A DNA stretch of 64,000 nucleotides from CAMTUH01 sp947084935 (GCA_947084935.1 CAMTUH010000004.1:270801-334800), one strand, 5' to 3'; shown: positions 45,119 to 54,245, counted from the stretch's first letter. Numbers and translations: made by a program. The notes: generated from the letters alone by a model not told the origin.

Positions 45119-45993
45119 GCCGGGTTCTCATCACGTTTCAAGCGCGGGAGAGGGTGATGCATCAATTGCGCTACTAAAGAAGCAATTTTTTGTTTGAGCT
45201 CACGACGGTCGACCACCATATCAATCGCACCGTGCTCCAATAAAAATTCACTGCGTTGAAAACCTTCAGGCAAAGTTTGTCGAATCGTTTGTTCGATAAC
45301 GCGAGGTCCGGAAAATCCAATCAACGCTTTCGGTTCGGCGATAATAATATCCCCCAACGTCGCCAAACTGGCGGAAACACCGCCCATGGTCGGATCGGTT
45401 AATACTGAAATATAGGGAAGATTTTCCTGAGACAAATGAGCCAACGCCGAGCTGGTTTTCGCCATTTGAAACAATGAAAACAAGCCTTCCTGCATACGCG
45501 CGCCACCACTGGTTGAAAAACAAATCACCGGAACTTTATCGTGTATGGCGGCATTCACACCCGCCACGAATCGCTCGCCGACGGCCACACCCATCGAACC
45601 CCCAATAAAAGAAAAATCAAACGCAATCGTAATCAGGGGCATTCCGTAAACCGTTCCTTTAAATACAAGCAACGCTTCTTTTTCTCCCGATTCTTTTTGA
45701 GCCGCACTCAAGCGATCTTTATATTTTTTCGAATCGCGGAATTTTAATCGATCCACCGGAGAAATATTCCGAGCCAATTCTTCGCGATGATCCTCATCGA
45801 GAAATTGATCGATGCGTTTTCGTGCATTAATGCGAATGTGGTAATTGCATTTGGGGCACACGTCGAGGTTTCTTTCTAATTCGGCGCGATATAAAACGGC
45901 CGTACACTCCGGGCATTTGCTCCAAATTCCTTCGGGCACACCTTTTTTCTTCTCGGTGGAAACTTTCGGTAATAATTTTTTAAACCAGCTCAT
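45115..45993 (-). CDS. accD: Acetyl-CoA carboxylase carboxyltransferase beta subunit
   Basis: AccD and AccA transfer CO2 from biotin to acetyl-CoA. The 292-residue product has the N-terminal zinc ribbon (CPECTAVLYRAELERNLDVCPKC in part) and the crotonase-like core with FSTSGGARMQEGLFSLFQMAK and DPTMGGVSASLA. No trpF/trpB/trpA genes separate it from truA, unlike in many relatives. Confidence 0.97.
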   Translation of the reverse strand: MSWFKKLLPKVSTEKKKGVPEGIWSKCPECTAVLYRAELERNLDVCPKCNYHIRINARKRIDQFLDEDHREELARNISPVDRLKFRDSKKYKDRLSAAQKESGEKEALLVFKGTVYGMPLITIAFDFSFIGGSMGVAVGERFVAGVNAAIHDKVPVICFSTSGGARMQEGLFSLFQMAKTSSALAHLSQENLPYISVLTDPTMGGVSASLATLGDIIIAEPKALIGFSGPRVIEQTIRQTLPEGFQRSEFLLEHGAIDMVVDRRELKQKIASLVAQLMHHPLPRLKRDENPA

Positions 45994-46029
45994 GTTTTAT
46001 TTCCGTATGGTTAATAGGATCATAGCAAA

Positions 46030-46815
46030 TCACGGCAGAAAAAACGGGCCCAAGGGCGTGCGGGGCAGCTCAAACTCCGGGGGATAATTGACCTCCACCA
46101 GGTATAAGCCCTGCGGAGCAACCGTCACCCCGCCTTGTGTTCGATCCCGTGCGTTCAACACATCCCGAGCCCACTCGGGTGGCTGTTCACCACTGCCGAT
46201 GGCGATCAAGACTCCCGCGATATTACGCACCATGTGCAACAGAAACGCATTCGCCTGAACTTCAATTACGACCATTCGCCGTATTCGAGAAATTTCAATC
46301 TGATGAATGCGACGCATTGGATTTTTTGCCTGGCAACCCGTCCCACGAAACGACGTAAAATCGTGCTCGCCCAGCAAATACTGAGCCCCTTCTTGCATGC
46401 GTTTTTCATCCAACGGTCGATAATACCAACCCACGGCCTTCCGTAAAATACCCGGCCGGATTTCGTGGTTAAAGAGAACGTATCGGTAGCGCCGAGCAGT
46501 CGCTGAATAGCGGGCATGAAAATCCTCGGTAACGGTTTTAGCCCACAGCACACTGATATCGGGCGGCAAGTTGCTGTTTGCACCAAAGACCCAGGCGTGA
46601 TCGCTGCGTTGCGCGGTGGTATCGAAATGGATAACCTGACCCGTCGCGTGAACGCCGGCATCGGTTCGACCCGCACAAACCACCGAAACAGGACGATCCG
46701 CGACAGCGGATAACGCGCGCTCGACCATGCTCTGCACGGTTTTAACGTCGTCTTGCACTTGCCAGCCGTGGTAATTAGCACCATCGTACCGAAGCGCCAA
46801 GGCGATGCGCGGCAT
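46030..46815 (-). CDS. truA: tRNA pseudouridine(38-40) synthase
   Basis: TruA modifies the anticodon arm. The 261-residue product has the start MPRIALALRYDGANYHGWQ, catalytic Asp in CAGRTDAGVHATGQV and the C-terminal FLLHMVRNIAGVLI block. Its ATG directly follows the stop of the FimV-like gene. Confidence 0.96.
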   Translation of the reverse strand: MPRIALALRYDGANYHGWQVQDDVKTVQSMVERALSAVADRPVSVVCAGRTDAGVHATGQVIHFDTTAQRSDHAWVFGANSNLPPDISVLWAKTVTEDFHARYSATARRYRYVLFNHEIRPGILRKAVGWYYRPLDEKRMQEGAQYLLGEHDFTSFRGTGCQAKNPMRRIHQIEISRIRRMVVIEVQANAFLLHMVRNIAGVLIAIGSGEQPPEWARDVLNARDRTQGGVTVAPQGLYLVEVNYPPEFELPRTPLGPFFLP

Positions 46816-47643
46816 TTATACCTCAACGGGCAATGTTTTTATTAGCTCGTCCGCTTCCTGCTGCTGTTCGACATTACCCGATTTCATCACTTCCCCGAGC
46901 ACTTGCCGCGCCGAACTATAATCCTCCATGGCCACGTACGTCCGCGCCAAATTTAATTTGGCGGGAATACTTTCCGCACTTCCCATGTAATCGTATTCGT
47001 CTTTGGTGTCGTTGTCCGTCGTTTCTTTCTTGCGTCGCGGCCACACCGACCAAATTAATAATAAAAGTAGAAGCACCACCACCGCTGAAGCCACTTCGAA
47101 TCCCCGTGGCCCGAGGTGCTGTTTCAACGAAGCCACCCATCCGGATGCCGGCACGACGGCCGGACTCGTTACCGGTACAGCGATTTGGGTTTCTTGCACC
47201 GTATTTCCCATTTGTTTTAATTCCGACAATTCTTGATTAATCAGAACAAGCGCCTGCGTTAACTGATGCAATTGCTGTTGCAATTGCTGATCCTTATTCG
47301 CCAACTCAATTAACCGCTCGTCAACCTGCTGCTGAAATTGCAAATTATTCTGATTTAATTGAGTTAACTCGGCTTGCAACATCGCCGCCGATTCATGATC
47401 GACGGAAGAAGTATTGCCCGAATGATCGGCCGCTGGTTTTACGGCTGGATCTGGAGCCGGGACCGTAACTGCTTCAGTGGGTGATTTGTCTTGTAATTTT
47501 GTAGGCTCATTCACTGTTGCCGGTTTTTCTTCAGGCGCCGGGGTATCGGCCTGCTGGAAGGACTGCACGGGAATGACATCCCCAAAAGAAACCCACGGAA
47601 CGAGCGTCGCTCCAAACAAAATAAAAGCCATTATTCGTTTCAT
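46816..47643 (-). CDS. FimV-like protein with C-terminal TPR-like domain
   Basis: A shortened FimV type, 275 residues from MKRIMAFILFGATLVPWVSFGD (47643, GGAGG eight bases upstream). Signal peptide, Pro/Ala-rich periplasmic part, coiled coil (residues 95-150, Gln-rich), one membrane segment (VASAVVVLLLLLLIWSVW) and a cytoplasmic FimV_C region (KLNLARTYVAMEDYSSARQVLGEVM). No LysM is seen. FimV homologues promote type IV pilus and polar organisation, and sit upstream of truA in pseudomonads. Confidence 0.85.
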   Translation of the reverse strand: MKRIMAFILFGATLVPWVSFGDVIPVQSFQQADTPAPEEKPATVNEPTKLQDKSPTEAVTVPAPDPAVKPAADHSGNTSSVDHESAAMLQAELTQLNQNNLQFQQQVDERLIELANKDQQLQQQLHQLTQALVLINQELSELKQMGNTVQETQIAVPVTSPAVVPASGWVASLKQHLGPRGFEVASAVVVLLLLLLIWSVWPRRKKETTDNDTKDEYDYMGSAESIPAKLNLARTYVAMEDYSSARQVLGEVMKSGNVEQQQEADELIKTLPVEV

Positions 47644-47683
47644 CAGGAATACCTCCAGCCCGGTTGTCTTTGGATTATCTCTA

Positions 47684-47711
47684 TTTACAGCCGGATCAGC
47701 AAGTATATAAT
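47684..47711 (+). promoter_or_regulatory. Sigma70-like promoter for the MBL-dsb cassette
   Basis: TTTACA (47684-47689), 16 bases, TATAAT (47706-47711). The ATG at 47718 would then be at or near the transcription start, so the first gene may be leaderless or start slightly later. Confidence 0.45.
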
Positions 47712-47717
47712 AAGTGC

Positions 47718-48404
47718 ATGCTTTTTCGTCAATTGTTTGATCCCGTGTCTTGTACCTACACGTACCTGATCGCCTCCGGTCAGGGTCGCGAGGCCTTGCT
47801 GATCGACCCCGTTTTGGAGCAAGTGGCGTTATACGAAACCCTCTTGAATGACCTGCAACTCCGCCTCGTGATGACCGTCGACACGCACACACACGCCGAT
47901 CACGTCACGGGCGCAGGCGCATTACATCAAAAGCACCACAGCCAAATTGTCATGGGCGCACAAACACAAGCTGAGTATGTAAGTCTCCGGGTTAACGAGG
48001 GTGAAAAAATCCCTCTCGACGGAATTACGTTGCACGCTGTATTTACCCCCGGACATACGAACGATTCGTATTGTTTCCGCATGAACGATCGCGTATTTAC
48101 GGGTGACACGTTATTGATTCGCGGCACGGGCCGAACGGATTTTCAAAACGGGGACCCGTATCAACAATACGACAGTTTATTTTCTAAGCTGTTAACGCTA
48201 CCCGACGATACCCTCGTTTACCCTGCGCATGATTACAAAGGTATGACGGTCAGTTCCATCGGTGAAGAAAAACGCTGCAATCCACGACTGCAGGTGAGCT
48301 CCGCAGAGGAATATGCTACACTCATGAATCGGTTGAATTTGCCGAAACCGAAATTAATGGACGTGGCCGTTCCGGCCAATTTAAAGTGTGGAGTTATTTC
48401 ATGA
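47718..48404 (+). CDS. Metallo-beta-lactamase-fold protein, persulfide dioxygenase (ETHE1) type
   Basis: The 228-residue product has the metal motif THTHADHVTGAG, the second His in FTPGHTNDSYCF, Asp in VFTGDTLLIRG and the ETHE1-typical GRTDFQNGDPYQQYDSL, with the last His in VYPAHDYKG. ETHE1 proteins oxidise glutathione persulfide, detoxifying sulfide. It is transcribed opposite to the FimV-like gene and overlaps the DsbA-like start by four bases. Confidence 0.85.
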   Translation: MLFRQLFDPVSCTYTYLIASGQGREALLIDPVLEQVALYETLLNDLQLRLVMTVDTHTHADHVTGAGALHQKHHSQIVMGAQTQAEYVSLRVNEGEKIPLDGITLHAVFTPGHTNDSYCFRMNDRVFTGDTLLIRGTGRTDFQNGDPYQQYDSLFSKLLTLPDDTLVYPAHDYKGMTVSSIGEEKRCNPRLQVSSAEEYATLMNRLNLPKPKLMDVAVPANLKCGVIS

Positions 48405-49042
48405 CAAAAACACTCGTAAAACCTTTGGTGCTGCTGACAACTGCAATCGCTTTCGTTGCCTCGGTATTAACAATTGCTCTCACGCCCAGTTCAGCCAAAG
48501 CGTTACCGATCGACACAACCGGACAACCCACGCTTGGAAACGCTCAAGCCCCCGCTCACATCGTCGTTTTTGAAGATTTAAAATGCCCCAACTGCCGAGA
48601 ATTAAGCGTAGCTATCTTTCCGCAAATCAAAAAAAAATACATCGATACCGGTAAAGCCAAATACACACTGATTCTGCTGGCTTTTATTCCGGGCTCTATT
48701 CCCGCCGGCAACGCCGCGCTGTGTTTACGCGACCAAAACGAAGCGTATTTTTTCCCCTTCGTTGAATACCTCTATCGTCATCAACCTTCTGAAGAAAAAG
48801 ACTGGGCCACCCTACCCACGTTATTAAAATTCGCTCATTCCGCTGCACCCAACGCCAACTTACAAAAGCTGAGTAATTGTATTTTCACAAATACCCACAC
48901 AGCAACGCTTAAAAATAACCTGAATTTAGCGGCTAAATTAATGGGTAACCAAGTGGAGACCCCGACGGTTTACGTGAATGGCCAAATGGTTCGGCCATTA
49001 ACCATGGAAAAAATAGAAACCTTAATCCAAGCGGCTCAATAA
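48401..49042 (+). CDS. DsbA-family periplasmic thioredoxin-like oxidoreductase
   Basis: The 213-residue product has an N-terminal signal (KPLVLLTTAIAFVASVLTIA), then a thioredoxin_4/BdbD-like domain with the active site C-P-N-C in FEDLKCPNCRELS and cis-Pro region VETPTVYVNGQMV. It pairs with the DsbB-like gene six bases downstream, making a complete disulfide-forming pair. Confidence 0.9.
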   Translation: MTKTLVKPLVLLTTAIAFVASVLTIALTPSSAKALPIDTTGQPTLGNAQAPAHIVVFEDLKCPNCRELSVAIFPQIKKKYIDTGKAKYTLILLAFIPGSIPAGNAALCLRDQNEAYFFPFVEYLYRHQPSEEKDWATLPTLLKFAHSAAPNANLQKLSNCIFTNTHTATLKNNLNLAAKLMGNQVETPTVYVNGQMVRPLTMEKIETLIQAAQ

Positions 49043-49048
49043 AACTGC

Positions 49049-49471
49049 ATGCGTCGATGTTTGCGTCATTACAGCCTTTACTTCGCCTGGCTTATTGCCC
49101 TTATTGCCACGCTGGCTTCGCTTTATATGAGCGTCTTACAAAACCTACCCGTGTGTGATTTGTGCTGGTATCAGCGGATTTGTATTTATCCATTGGTGAT
49201 TTTACTGGGAGTTGCTGCTTATCGCGACGATACGGGTGTTATTATTTACGCGCTTCCCTTGACGATACTGGGATTTTTATTTTCGCTGTACCAATATTTA
49301 GAGCAAATGATCCCGGGGTTTTCACCGATTGCGCTCTGTGGGCCGGGAGTGGATTGCAGCGCGATTCACGTTCGATTTTTGGGATTTATTACGCTTCCTT
49401 TTTTAGGAATGATTGCAACGGCTGCCATCGCGTTTTTCTTGATTACTGCGCGCTGTTATCGCGATGGGTGA
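49049..49471 (+). CDS. DsbB/BdbC-family disulfide reoxidase
   Basis: The 140-residue protein has four membrane segments, the CDLCWYQRICIYP motif (Cys pair in a periplasmic loop) and a second Cys pair in ALCGPGVDCSAIHV. It reoxidises its DsbA partner with quinone. Short size fits BdbC. Its end overlaps the next gene's first possible ATG. Confidence 0.92.
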   Translation: MRRCLRHYSLYFAWLIALIATLASLYMSVLQNLPVCDLCWYQRICIYPLVILLGVAAYRDDTGVIIYALPLTILGFLFSLYQYLEQMIPGFSPIALCGPGVDCSAIHVRFLGFITLPFLGMIATAAIAFFLITARCYRDG

Positions 49472-49475
49472 CTGG

Positions 49476-50258
49476 ATGACGTACGACACTCTGTTAACCC
49501 AAAAAATCAGCGAACACGTTTTATTAATCACGCTCAATCGACCGGAAGTACGCAATGCATTTAATTCCACCATGATGGAAGAAATGCACAACCTCTGGTT
49601 GAGCATTAAAAACCATTCGGCTCGGTGCATTATTCTGACCGGTGCAGGCGATAAAGCTTTTTGCGCGGGTGCCGATTTAAAAGAGCGTAAAAACCTGGAT
49701 GAAAAATCATGGCGTGCGCAACGTAAAATCTTACAAGCCGCGATGATGGCCATGGTGGATTGCCCCATTCCCATCATTGCGGCCGTGAACGGTTCGGCTT
49801 ACGGCGGTGGATTAGAATTAGTGCTCGCCAGTGATTTTGCCTACGCATCAACAACCGCGAGTTTTGGCTTGCCCGAAGTAAAAGTAGGGTTAATTCCGGC
49901 GGCGATGGGCACACAACACTTACCGCGCGCGTGTGGATTGCCCCGCGCAAAAGAAATTATTTTTACCGGAGAGCCATTTTCCGCTGAAGAAGCGTTCGCG
50001 TACGGGATTATTAATCGAATTGTGTCGCCCAAGGATCTCATTCCAGAAACCATTAAAATCGCAGAAAAAATTGCTGCGAACGCACCGCTCGCCGTGCAAG
50101 CTGCCAAGAAATCCATGCGCGTTTCCCTCGGCGCTGATATTTCCACTGCCTACCAACACGAAATCGATTGTTACAATCCCTTAATCTCTACCCACGACCG
50201 ACAAGAAGGCATCACTGCCTTCAACGAAAAACGCAGGCCGGTTTTTAAAGGAAAGTAG
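49476..50258 (+). CDS. Enoyl-CoA hydratase / isomerase family protein
   Basis: A crotonase-fold protein of about 260 residues. Oxyanion-hole segments are AFCAGADLKER and NGSAYGGGLELVLASD; the catalytic Glu lies in FGLPEVKVGLIPAAMGTQ. The sequence is closest in feel to AUH / methylglutaconyl-CoA hydratases, but the substrate cannot be fixed. Start at 49476; an ATG at 49464 overlapping dsbB is also possible. The TAG stop is part of a GTAGCC repeat. Confidence 0.88.
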   Translation: MTYDTLLTQKISEHVLLITLNRPEVRNAFNSTMMEEMHNLWLSIKNHSARCIILTGAGDKAFCAGADLKERKNLDEKSWRAQRKILQAAMMAMVDCPIPIIAAVNGSAYGGGLELVLASDFAYASTTASFGLPEVKVGLIPAAMGTQHLPRACGLPRAKEIIFTGEPFSAEEAFAYGIINRIVSPKDLIPETIKIAEKIAANAPLAVQAAKKSMRVSLGADISTAYQHEIDCYNPLISTHDRQEGITAFNEKRRPVFKGK

Positions 50259-50402
50259 CCTCGGTGTAGCCTTGATGCAACAAATTCGTAGCCTTGATGA
50301 AGCCATGCGAAATCAAGGAATTCCTGAGTTCCCGGGTTACGCTCCCCGCAAGGCGAGGACAGGCCACGAAGCGAGGCTGCACCCAGGCTACGAATTCTAC
50401 GA
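50256..50402. repeat. GTAGCC-family palindromic repeat
   Basis: AGTAGCCTCGGTGTAGCC, then TAGCCTTGATGAAGCC, AATCAAGGAATTCCTGAGTT and ACCCAGGCTACGAATT: a longer copy of the repeat at 8790-8913. It lies between the convergent hydratase and HAD genes and touches both stop codons. Confidence 0.8.
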
Positions 50403-50404
50403 TA

Positions 50405-51568
50405 TTACATCCCAAAACTGGGCGTTGTTCCTGCCTCATTGGTTGCAACCTGAGAAGACATTTGATCATCCGGTGTCGAAGGGCTGGCTTGCACGATTTC
50501 CTCCCTCAATTTAGAAAAGCACTCCGATAGTTTCTGTCTTGCTGCCCAGGTGAGATTACCGCCACGCTGCACCGCTATAGGCCATAAGTCGAAGGACAAG
50601 CCCTCAGAATGAACCTCCTTCCTCTTTTTGTTGGCGCGAACTAACTCATCATAATTATCATCAAGAAATACAATAAGTCCGGCTGGTTCAGAAAATTCTT
50701 GTTCGCGCTCAATGATTATATCTGCCTTGCGTTTACGAATAATGTGCTCAACAGTATTGTTAACACCATTGTGCTTGAATTCGCCTGTAAAAATAACACC
50801 TTCCATTGATATATCGATTTGTGTTTTTTCTCTCAAGGCCTGAATAACGGAAGCCGCTGATCCCCATTCATCTTCTTTAACTTCATAATCTGTTTTAACT
50901 CGTGATGTTATTATAGTAAATTCCGTATCGGGGTATTTTTCTTTGAGAGACAACAGCACCTGAATAACCGTCTGGTTCAAAATAGTTTCCTTATTCGTTA
51001 TGGTCTTAACGCTATCCAACAAAGTAAAATCAATATCGACGTAAATCCGTACTTTCCCCTCTGGTGACTCAGGAAGCAGATCCAGCATTCTGAGATCAAT
51101 TTCAGCCTCTTGATAGCAACGGGCAGTCTCTATGTCACAAGATTTCGCTGATTTAATTAAACTTGCATCGTTCGACAAAAAGACAGTTTCCCCAAGGGAA
51201 TTGTCAAAATTGAATATATCAGCGCCATCAGAAGAACCCTCTTCATAAAAGATAATATCTTCAGTGGAAATCAATCCCGGTCTGTACTGATTTAAACAAG
51301 AAACTATTTTTTCAGCGGAAAAAAAATAGGTTTTTCCGTTTAATTTATAATGTACCAAAGCCGAATCCTTATCTTTCTCTGCCAAAATTTTAATTTTTAA
51401 AAGACCCAACTCGAGCCAAACTGGATTTATGTTTTCTGAAAGGACAACAGAAACAGTCGGGTTGACGCATGAAAATGTCTCTTCTCCACAATCCAAATAT
51501 TCTTCATCATCGGGGCGGGATACAAACGGCGTGAATAGAGTGTTGATGTCAAAAATTAGCGTTCTCAT
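50405..51568 (-). CDS. Tandem HAD-like protein 1, candidate effector
   Basis: The ATG at 51568 (AGAGAC upstream) gives 387 residues; the longer frame to 51727 crosses the promoter and a repeat. The protein has two HAD-like halves. The N-terminal one starts MRTLIFDINTLFTPF (Asp present, second Asp replaced) and has VFLSNDASLI. The C-terminal one has motif I YVDIDFTLLD, motif II FTIITSR and motif IV LIVFLDDNYDEL. So only the second half looks catalytically able. It is a paralogue of the gene at 52967-54175 (IISRV, ASVIQAL and GWxSTAS-like blocks are shared). No signal peptide. A strong PmrA-type promoter precedes it. Confidence 0.75.
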   Translation of the reverse strand: MRTLIFDINTLFTPFVSRPDDEEYLDCGEETFSCVNPTVSVVLSENINPVWLELGLLKIKILAEKDKDSALVHYKLNGKTYFFSAEKIVSCLNQYRPGLISTEDIIFYEEGSSDGADIFNFDNSLGETVFLSNDASLIKSAKSCDIETARCYQEAEIDLRMLDLLPESPEGKVRIYVDIDFTLLDSVKTITNKETILNQTVIQVLLSLKEKYPDTEFTIITSRVKTDYEVKEDEWGSAASVIQALREKTQIDISMEGVIFTGEFKHNGVNNTVEHIIRKRKADIIIEREQEFSEPAGLIVFLDDNYDELVRANKKRKEVHSEGLSFDLWPIAVQRGGNLTWAARQKLSECFSKLREEIVQASPSTPDDQMSSQVATNEAGTTPSFGM

Positions 51569-51601
51569 ATACTGTCTCTTTGGTTTGATATTTGAAAGGA
51601 A

Positions 51602-51633
51602 AGTATACTGAAGACTAATTAAAATAATCTTAA
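51602..51633 (-). promoter_or_regulatory. PmrA-type box plus -10 upstream of tandem HAD gene 1
   Basis: Minus strand: TTTAA-GA-TT-AT-TTTAA with half-sites 51630-51633 and 51619-51622 (11-bp period, central TT). Then exactly 11 bases and TATACT (51602-51607). 34 bases before the ATG. Confidence 0.65.
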
Positions 51634-51667
51634 AGCTTAATGGCACTACCTTAAAAAAAACAAATTC

Positions 51668-51716
51668 CGCCATCCTCCCATACGGAGTTATGGCGGGCCA
51701 TCGTGGAAGGATGACG
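51668..51716. repeat. CGTCATCC-family palindrome between coaBC and the HAD gene
   Basis: CGCCATCCTCCCA faces TGGAAGGATGACG (11 of 13 paired), with inner TATGGCGGGCCAT. Relative of the repeat at 380-472. It lies directly after the coaBC stop and could serve as its terminator. Confidence 0.65.
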
Positions 51717-51719
51717 AAG

Positions 51720-52919
51720 TTATGCAACCCACAAGTTAATGGTGGCCGGGAGATTCACGATAAAATCGATGATCTGCGCAGCAATAGCAGACTTCGGCTG
51801 CAGGGGGAATGACCGTGTTTGCCCGTCGCGCGCGAGTAAAGTGACTTCACTAAGATCGTTTTCTAAGCTTAATGCAGGATTAGCAACGATGACGTCCATA
51901 TTTTTCTGGTGCAATTTCAACTGGGCATTTTCAATTAAATTTTCGGTCTCCAAACAAAACCCAACAACCACGGGTTTTTCGGGCAGCGCTGTTACGGTTT
52001 TAACGATGTCAGGATTGGACACCAAAGTCAGCGAAATATTTTCACCGGATTTTTTTAATTTATGATCAAAACTCTTTTCCACGCGAAAATCCGAAACCGC
52101 CGCCGCAGCGATAAATACATCGGCTGTCTTCACGTGCTCCATAACAGACTCATACATTTGGTACGCGTGAACGATATCAATGCGTTTAATGCCAGGCGAT
52201 AATGCCAACGCCGTTGGGCCACTGACGACGGTTACTTCAGCTCCAGCAGCATACGCCGCTTCTGCCAATGCATAACCCATTTTCCCTGAACTGCGATTCG
52301 AAATAAAACGAACCGGATCAATAAATTCCTGTGTGGGCCCCGCGGTAATCAAAAACCGTCGTCCACTCAGTCTTTTTTCCGAAAAGAAACGATCCAGAAA
52401 ATTCACTAAATCCACGGGCTCAGGCATCCGACCCGGCCCAAATTCACCGCACGCCTGAATGCCGACGCCCGGCTCAATTAAATGAATGCCTCGTGCCTTT
52501 AACAGCTGAATATTATTTTGGGTGATTGAATTCTCCCACATCTGGCGATTCATTGAAGGCGCCACAATAATCGGTGAACGCGTCGCCAAACAAATTGTTG
52601 TTAATAAATCGTTAGCATGTCCGTAAGTCAGCCGAGCCAGAAAATCAGCACTGGCCGGCGCCACCACCACACTGTCGCACCACCGCGCTAAATCAATGTG
52701 GGGCATCCCCGCTTCACTGTCCGAATGAAATAACTCCATCGACACGGGATGGCCAGAGATGGCCTGCACGGTAGTGGGCGTGACAAACGATTGCGCCGCT
52801 TCGGTCAAAACCACACGAACCTCATTGCCCTGTTCGCGCAGCAATCGAATAAGCTCAATGCTTTTGTAAGCCGCAATAGCACCCGTTAAGCCAATAAGAA
52901 TTTTTTTACGCGTAACCAT
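51720..52919 (-). CDS. coaBC: Phosphopantothenoylcysteine decarboxylase / phosphopantothenate-cysteine ligase
   Basis: A bifunctional coenzyme A biosynthesis enzyme of 399 residues. The flavoprotein CoaC half has GLTGAIAAYKSIELI, VVAPASADFLARL and MNRQMW; the CoaB half has ITAGPTQEFIDPVRFISNRSSGKMG (in part) and AAAVSDFR. It lies between two paralogous HAD genes on the same strand, an unusual setting. Confidence 0.96.
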   Translation of the reverse strand: MVTRKKILIGLTGAIAAYKSIELIRLLREQGNEVRVVLTEAAQSFVTPTTVQAISGHPVSMELFHSDSEAGMPHIDLARWCDSVVVAPASADFLARLTYGHANDLLTTICLATRSPIIVAPSMNRQMWENSITQNNIQLLKARGIHLIEPGVGIQACGEFGPGRMPEPVDLVNFLDRFFSEKRLSGRRFLITAGPTQEFIDPVRFISNRSSGKMGYALAEAAYAAGAEVTVVSGPTALALSPGIKRIDIVHAYQMYESVMEHVKTADVFIAAAAVSDFRVEKSFDHKLKKSGENISLTLVSNPDIVKTVTALPEKPVVVGFCLETENLIENAQLKLHQKNMDVIVANPALSLENDLSEVTLLARDGQTRSFPLQPKSAIAAQIIDFIVNLPATINLWVA

Positions 52920-52966
52920 GGGGGATCAGCATAGTGAAAGTTAACCCCGATTGCAATTCGGATTAC

Positions 52967-54175
52967 CTAAGAACCAGGGCTCATTTTTATTGTCGTAGAT
53001 TGTTCCTCTGTGTCGGCAGGAGCATCATCAGTACGCGAACCCCAGAGAAAAAATTTCCTAATCGTTCCAAGTGCTGAAGCAACCAAGCCCCCAGAGGGCA
53101 GAGAATTATCTACCGTTTGAGAGGACTCATAAAGACTGGGCGGTTTGTCTTCATTGGCCATTCCCTCAACTTTCTCTAAAAAACGGAAAATAATATTTAG
53201 CGCCCGTGCCGTCGGATTACCCAGATGATAGACAGGCATCGGTATAAACGTAATGCCATAAAGGTTAAAATCACAAGCGCAAGCACAAGCAGGACCGATC
53301 TCAAGAGGGCTGTCATCAAAAAAGATAACAATAGACGATATAGACGATGGGTTTTCCTGTTCACATTCGAGGATCTTCTCTACCTTATCTTTCTCGACAG
53401 TGTGAACCATCTTCCCATCCTCGAGGTATTCGTGTTTACCCGTGTAAAGAGTCTTGGTGATAACAATCCCCGTTTTTTCTAACGCTTGGATCACGGATGC
53501 TGTTGATCCTACAAGACCCGGATCGTCTTCCGCATCCTTCCAAACGCGCGAAGTGATGATAGTAAATTCAGCTTTAGGATATTTTTTACGGATGTCTAAC
53601 AATTGCTGGATTACAAAATCATTTAAAATAATTTCTTCCCTGCTGCTGGTTTCTAAAAAATTTAATACAGTATCATCGATGTCGATGTAAACTCGCACCC
53701 TCCCTTTTACTCCCTCAAGACTAGCAAGCTCTTGTACCGCGCTCGGATCAATTTCTGATTTGTGACAGCAAAGGGTGGTGTTTGCCCCAAGAGCATTTAC
53801 CGCTTGAATTAAGCCTGGGTCACTTGATAAGAAGAGAATATTCTTTATATCAACTTCATCATCAAAAGAAAAATTTATGTCATATCTTGACTCATCAACT
53901 TGATAAAAAATAATATTGTCGATAGAAATTAAACTCGTTTCATCTGGGCGACCTATTTCTGCATTCAAAACATCAGCAATACGCGAACGGAACTCTGCAT
54001 TATTTTCTCTTTCCGCAAAAATTTTGATCGACAAATAACCCGATTCAATCAATTCCTGCCCTATTCCTCGCAAAATGCGCGCAATCCATCGATTCAAGAT
54101 AAGACATTTTTGACCGAGAATGTGACCTTCAGAAAGAAAACTATCGAGATCTAATGCCAATACATATTTCGGCAT
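52967..54175 (-). CDS. Tandem HAD-like protein 2, candidate effector
   Basis: 402 residues, no signal peptide. The N-terminal HAD-like half begins MPKYVLALDLDSFLSEG (DLD, motif I) and has ILFLSSDPGLIQAV. The C-terminal half has YIDIDDTVLNFLE (DxD both present), FTIITSRVW and IVIFFDDSPLEIG. It shares the middle block (LISIDNIIFYQ against LISTEDIIFYEE) and most of the C-terminal half with the gene at 50405-51568, so the pair are diverged paralogues. The 70 C-terminal residues are polar and unstructured, ending SPGS. HAD effectors such as Ceg4 and Lem4 are known in Legionella; similarity to them was not tested. Confidence 0.75.
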   Translation of the reverse strand: MPKYVLALDLDSFLSEGHILGQKCLILNRWIARILRGIGQELIESGYLSIKIFAERENNAEFRSRIADVLNAEIGRPDETSLISIDNIIFYQVDESRYDINFSFDDEVDIKNILFLSSDPGLIQAVNALGANTTLCCHKSEIDPSAVQELASLEGVKGRVRVYIDIDDTVLNFLETSSREEIILNDFVIQQLLDIRKKYPKAEFTIITSRVWKDAEDDPGLVGSTASVIQALEKTGIVITKTLYTGKHEYLEDGKMVHTVEKDKVEKILECEQENPSSISSIVIFFDDSPLEIGPACACACDFNLYGITFIPMPVYHLGNPTARALNIIFRFLEKVEGMANEDKPPSLYESSQTVDNSLPSGGLVASALGTIRKFFLWGSRTDDAPADTEEQSTTIKMSPGS

Positions 54176-54212
54176 AATGTTTTCCTATTTAAATATACTG
54201 ACATCAGCCAGC

Positions 54213-54243
54213 ATAATAAAACTTAAAATTAATTGCAACGTAA
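54213..54243 (-). promoter_or_regulatory. Degenerate PmrA-like box upstream of tandem HAD gene 2
   Basis: Minus strand: TTAC (54240-54243) and TTAA (54229-54232), 11-bp period, then 10 bases and TATTAT (54213-54218). One half-site mismatch, no central TT and a 10- instead of 11-base gap make this weaker. An alternative reading is a plain sigma70 promoter with TTGCAA at -35. Confidence 0.3.
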
Positions 54244-54245
54244 TG

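Noticed and set aside
46266..46826. 186-codon ORF opposite frame within truA
   Set aside because: A shadow frame of truA with no domain and biased arginine content.
47644..47892. Extended start of the FimV-like gene
   Set aside because: The upstream 83 residues are Arg-rich with no signal peptide; the ATG at 47643 has a strong ribosome binding site and a signal sequence.
51569..51727. N-terminal extension of HAD gene 1 starting at 51727
   Set aside because: It crosses a palindromic repeat and the PmrA-type promoter, and overlaps the coaBC end; the ATG at 51568 fits better.
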